Source of the DNA: Mastigias papua
Taxonomy: Eukaryota > Cnidaria > Scyphozoa > Rhizostomeae > Mastigiidae
Assembly: GCA_964019165.1 (NCBI GenBank)
Contig: OZ025282.1
Location: 11,172,229-11,236,228, forward strand
Direction of reading: 5' to 3'
Length of the DNA: 64,000 nt
Part shown: in pieces, positions 61,851-64,000 of the stretch
Position numbering within the stretch: the first letter of the stretch is position 1
How the letters are laid out: each line of letters begins with the position of its first letter
Program-made: the position numbers and the translations under genes
Notes under the pieces: generated by a model
Seen by the model: only the letters and a program-made list of their open reading frames with translations
Told to the model about the DNA's origin: nothing
The model's database searches: none

Positions 61851-62171
61851 GAACTTCTGATTGCTTGCCTAGAATGATACCCTCCAATAATCATCGATGT
61901 TTTCTCTATCGCTGTTTTTTTTGCAATTTACATTGATTAAAATTATTACAATAAAGTGTAGTTGTGGCTGGATTGTACCTTGAAAGTCAGAAAGCTCAAA
62001 TTGAAACATTAAAGTTCTCTATGAGCTTTTGTTTCAGCGCGGGGTCACACTAAACAACATGGTGGATCACAATGTGGCCAGTGGACCACGCGACGGTTAA
62101 CCCTGGATTAGACTCCTGACCTTCAAGTTCCCAGGTGCGTTCCTGTTACAACTTCAGAGGCAACACTGGCC

Positions 62172-62202
62172 AACACTGATCTCAAATGCTGAGATCAGTG
62201 TT
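62172..62202. promoter_or_regulatory. perfect 13-bp hairpin in the JmjC gene 5' flank
   Basis: AACACTGATCTCA (62172-62184) and TGAGATCAGTGTT (62190-62202) are exact complements around loop AATGC. It lies 130-160 nt before the JmjC start codon, so it is either promoter DNA or 5' leader. Function unknown. Confidence 0.6.
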
Positions 62203-62331
62203 CCGAGGCAGCTTTTGTTGTCTAGGTGATAGGTATGTGGTTGCTGTTGTATTCCGCCCTTTTCTCGTGGCAAGTTCTTCCTGTTACTTGTACTATCACA
62301 GTTTTTCTGAAACAGGAAGATAACAATAACC

Positions 62332-62603
62332 ATGGCTAGAAACGTAGCTGCAATATTGTTAAAATGTATTGCAGTTGTTTATGTTTTAAGTTTATCGTCG
62401 TTTGCCAGTAATTTAGAAATGCAAGGACATATGGAGAAGCTGGGAATGCAGAAGAAGTCAGAAGGCCACATTGAAATACTAAACGAACTCCCAAGTCCAT
62501 TAGAATTCTTTGAGAAATACGTACAGCCAGGAAAACCAGTTGTATTCAAAGCTGCTGCAAAGCAGATGCCAGCCTTTAAGAACTGGAATGATCAATACTT
62601 AAG
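62332..62603 (+). CDS. JmjC protein coding exon 1
   Basis: Encodes the signal peptide and the first JmjC-family helices, ending NDQYLR. The donor is TTAAG|gtagat, in phase 2. Confidence 0.85.
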
Positions 62604-63779
62604 GTAGATATTCTTAACGGTTACAACTTGAAATTTGGACCCCAGAGCCAAATCCCAAACCGAACGTTGATCATGTTGTAAAGTAGGCTAGTATTTTGGT
62701 AATACAGAGAGCAGGTTCTGTTTTAACACTGGTTGTGAAACTTGTTGATAGCTGGCCATTACAATGCTAATGAACAAGTTGGGTGCAATAATTACTGTGT
62801 AACTGATCAGTTGTTGAATTATTTTTGTCTGTAGGGACATTCACATCGCAGCAATGTTAGAATAGTGTTGAGACAACAGGATTTGGAAAGAATGAAAAGT
62901 GAAAGTGCGAGTAAATAACTGACCTGAGTGGGATTCGAACTTGCGGCCCCTGGCATTGTATGCCGAGTGCTATACCACTGAGCTATCGGGTCACACTTTC
63001 AAATCCATGCTTGAGGCCAAGTCATTTGCTTGTACTGCCCCTCTCTTAACCAATTTGCACAGGGGAGCCAACACAGCTCCATCACAATGTGCATTGGACC
63101 TGCTGGTGAGAAAGAGGACTGCTCACTCCGCAGCAGGTCCAATGCAAATTGCAATGGACTCTGCAGCAGTCCTCTGTCCCCAGCAGGTCCAATGCACATT
63201 GTGATGGAGCTGCGATGGCTCCCCTGTGCAAATTGGTTAAGAGAGGGGGCAGTGTGAGCAAATGACTTGACCTAGAGCAAGGATTTGAACGCGTGACCCG
63301 ATAGCTCAATGGTAGAGCATTTGGTGTACTATGCCGGGGGTCACAAGTTCAAATCCTGCTTGGGTCAGCTTTTTTCTTGCACTTTCACTTTTCAATGTTA
63401 CAAGTACAACATGCTTAGAAATCTAGATTCTCATTGATGTTAATCTGTTACATTTGACTGCATGTAACAGTTTAATGAAAAATACATTGAAAGTAGCAGG
63501 TCAAAGCTTCAACCAGCACACCATTATAGTTGACTAATCATTCCATATAAATAAGAGAATCAGTTCCCATTTAATGATCAATGATGTAGTTACTTAGCTC
63601 TAAACTGATCTAGCAATTTTGTTCTAGAGAAAAATTTGGGGATTTGAAATTTGATGTTGAAGAGGGCAAGAAAGAAAACAGATCACAGCGTACATTTGTG
63701 TTCACAATGAAGGACTTTGTAGACAAATACAAAACAGAAGATGTATATATGGTTCATAGCATACATAAGAGAATGAGAG
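62332..63779 (+). CDS. secretory JmjC/cupin-8 domain protein, 5' part (runs off right edge)
   Basis: Exon 1 is 62332-62603 and exon 2 63628-63779, both with gt-ag borders. The phases agree (AG|A makes Arg), giving 141 codons plus one base before the next intron. The ATG context ACCATGG is ideal. Residues 1-24 form a hydrophobic signal peptide (AAILLKCIAVVYVLSL). Then come ELPSPLEFFEKYVQPGKPVV, FKAAAKQMPAFKNWND, YLREKFGD and FTMKDFVDKYKTEDVYMVHS, which match the N-terminal part of JmjC/cupin-8 oxygenases of the JMJD7/JMJD5-like type. The family uses Fe(II) and 2-oxoglutarate to hydroxylate proteins. The HxD...H metal ligands lie beyond the window, so activity cannot be judged. The signal peptide suggests ER or secreted location. 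Confidence 0.85.
62920..62992 (-). ncRNA. tRNA-derived Pol III unit, left arm
   Basis: The reverse complement reads GACCCGATAGCTCAGTGGTA (A box) and, downstream, AGTTCGAATCC (B box), and ends AGGTCA. The acceptor ends pair at six of seven positions. The T stem does not fold, so this is tRNA-derived and not a working tRNA gene. No T-run follows its 3' end. Confidence 0.6.
63295..63367 (+). ncRNA. tRNA-derived Pol III unit, right arm, with terminator
   Basis: It reads GACCCGATAGCTCAATGGTA (A box) and AGTTCAAATCC (B box). A seven-position acceptor stem (GACCCGA/TTGGGTC, one G-T) and discriminator A are present. Two of five T-stem pairs fail, and the anticodon stem relies on wobbles with loop GTACTAT. 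It is therefore tRNA-derived, not a confident tRNA. Six T residues at 63369-63374 form a good Pol III terminator. Confidence 0.6.
63628..63779 (+). CDS. JmjC protein coding exon 2
   Basis: The acceptor is ttttgttctag. The exon encodes EKFGDLKFDVEEGKKENRSQ through YMVHSIHKRMR. The donor is GAG|gtaccc, in phase 1. Confidence 0.85.
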
Positions 63780-64000
63780 GTACCCATAGGATAATGATTA
63801 ATATTTTATACTACTTGATTAGGAAGGTATCTTACTGTTAGTATGGCCTAACATATCTGCCCAGAAATGAAGACTATTATCATCAGGAAATTGTAGGATG
63901 GCTAATAAATTACCGGGAAGGCTTAGAAGCTAGCCTTTGCACAGAATAATGGCTATGTTCTAAAGTATATATTTCTTAATGTGATTGCTTCAAAGTCACT
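63780..64000 (+). other. start of JmjC intron 2
   Basis: Sequence after the gtaccc donor to the window edge. No further exon recognised. Confidence 0.6.

Larger units (their letters stand above)
62893..63396. repeat. ~500-bp palindrome with outward tRNA-like units, in JmjC intron 1
   Basis: The arms 62893-63140 and 63148-63396 are complementary at roughly nine in ten bases by eye. Examples are CTCTCTTAACCAATTTGCAC / GTGCAAATTGGTTAAGAGAG and AGCTCCATCACAATGTGCAT / ATGCACATTGTGATGGAGCT. The complementarity continues to the centre (ATGCAAATTGCAAT at about 63140). Each arm ends in a tRNA-like unit pointing outward. It may be a foldback element, two SINEs inserted head to head, or an inverted duplication. 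Confidence 0.85.

Noticed and set aside
62941..63309. Overlapping frames on both strands of about 70-87 codons
   Set aside because: They mirror each other because the region is palindromic; no protein family.
62920..63367. Two functional tRNA genes
   Set aside because: A and B boxes are good, but T stems and anticodon stems do not fold properly. Treated as tRNA-derived units.

Overview
This is eukaryotic, animal DNA: AT-rich, with long GT-AG introns, sparse exons and abundant transposon debris. No prokaryotic operon, rRNA or CRISPR is visible. The protein families (ARID3/dead ringer, a secretory JmjC protein, hAT, Ty3/Gypsy, CR1/L2-like LINEs, Tc1/mariner) and tRNA-derived repeats fit an invertebrate metazoan; the phylum cannot be decided from the window.

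Layout. 1-3.5 kb is a nested graveyard: a Buster-type hAT element (minus strand) split by a decayed K02A2.6-like Gypsy element. 4-8.3 kb holds a LINE tail, a diverged inverted-repeat pair, a SINE-like repeat and a MITE. From 11.2 to 37.8 kb on the plus strand runs one complete gene: an ARID3/dead-ringer transcription factor of six coding exons that join in frame to 540 residues, plus a candidate alternative 3' terminal exon carrying an eh1-like (Groucho-recruiting) motif and its own AATAAA. Its introns hold a (TA)n array, a 68-bp tandem duplication, a SINE, two Tc1/mariner remnants and two abutting long palindromes. 40.77-47.25 kb on the minus strand is an intact-looking Ty3/Gypsy retrotransposon: 476-bp LTRs in which I saw no difference, an ATAT target duplication, PBS, PPT, gag with a CCHC knuckle, and pol with PR-RT-RH-IN-GPY/F. 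Gag and pol are linked by a textbook -1 frameshift signal. 47-56 kb is mostly non-coding, with one orphan exon candidate, a LINE scrap and a TA-cored palindrome. 56.1-57.2 kb (minus) is an intronless D-2-hydroxyacid dehydrogenase gene. 58-62 kb carries two LINE fragments, a ~195-bp tandem repeat and a MITE nested in a LINE. 62.3 kb to the right edge (plus) begins a JmjC/cupin-8 protein with a signal peptide. Its first intron contains a ~500-bp palindrome with outward-facing tRNA-like Pol III units.

The three host genes have no evident functional link. They look like ordinary neighbours in a repeat-rich genome.
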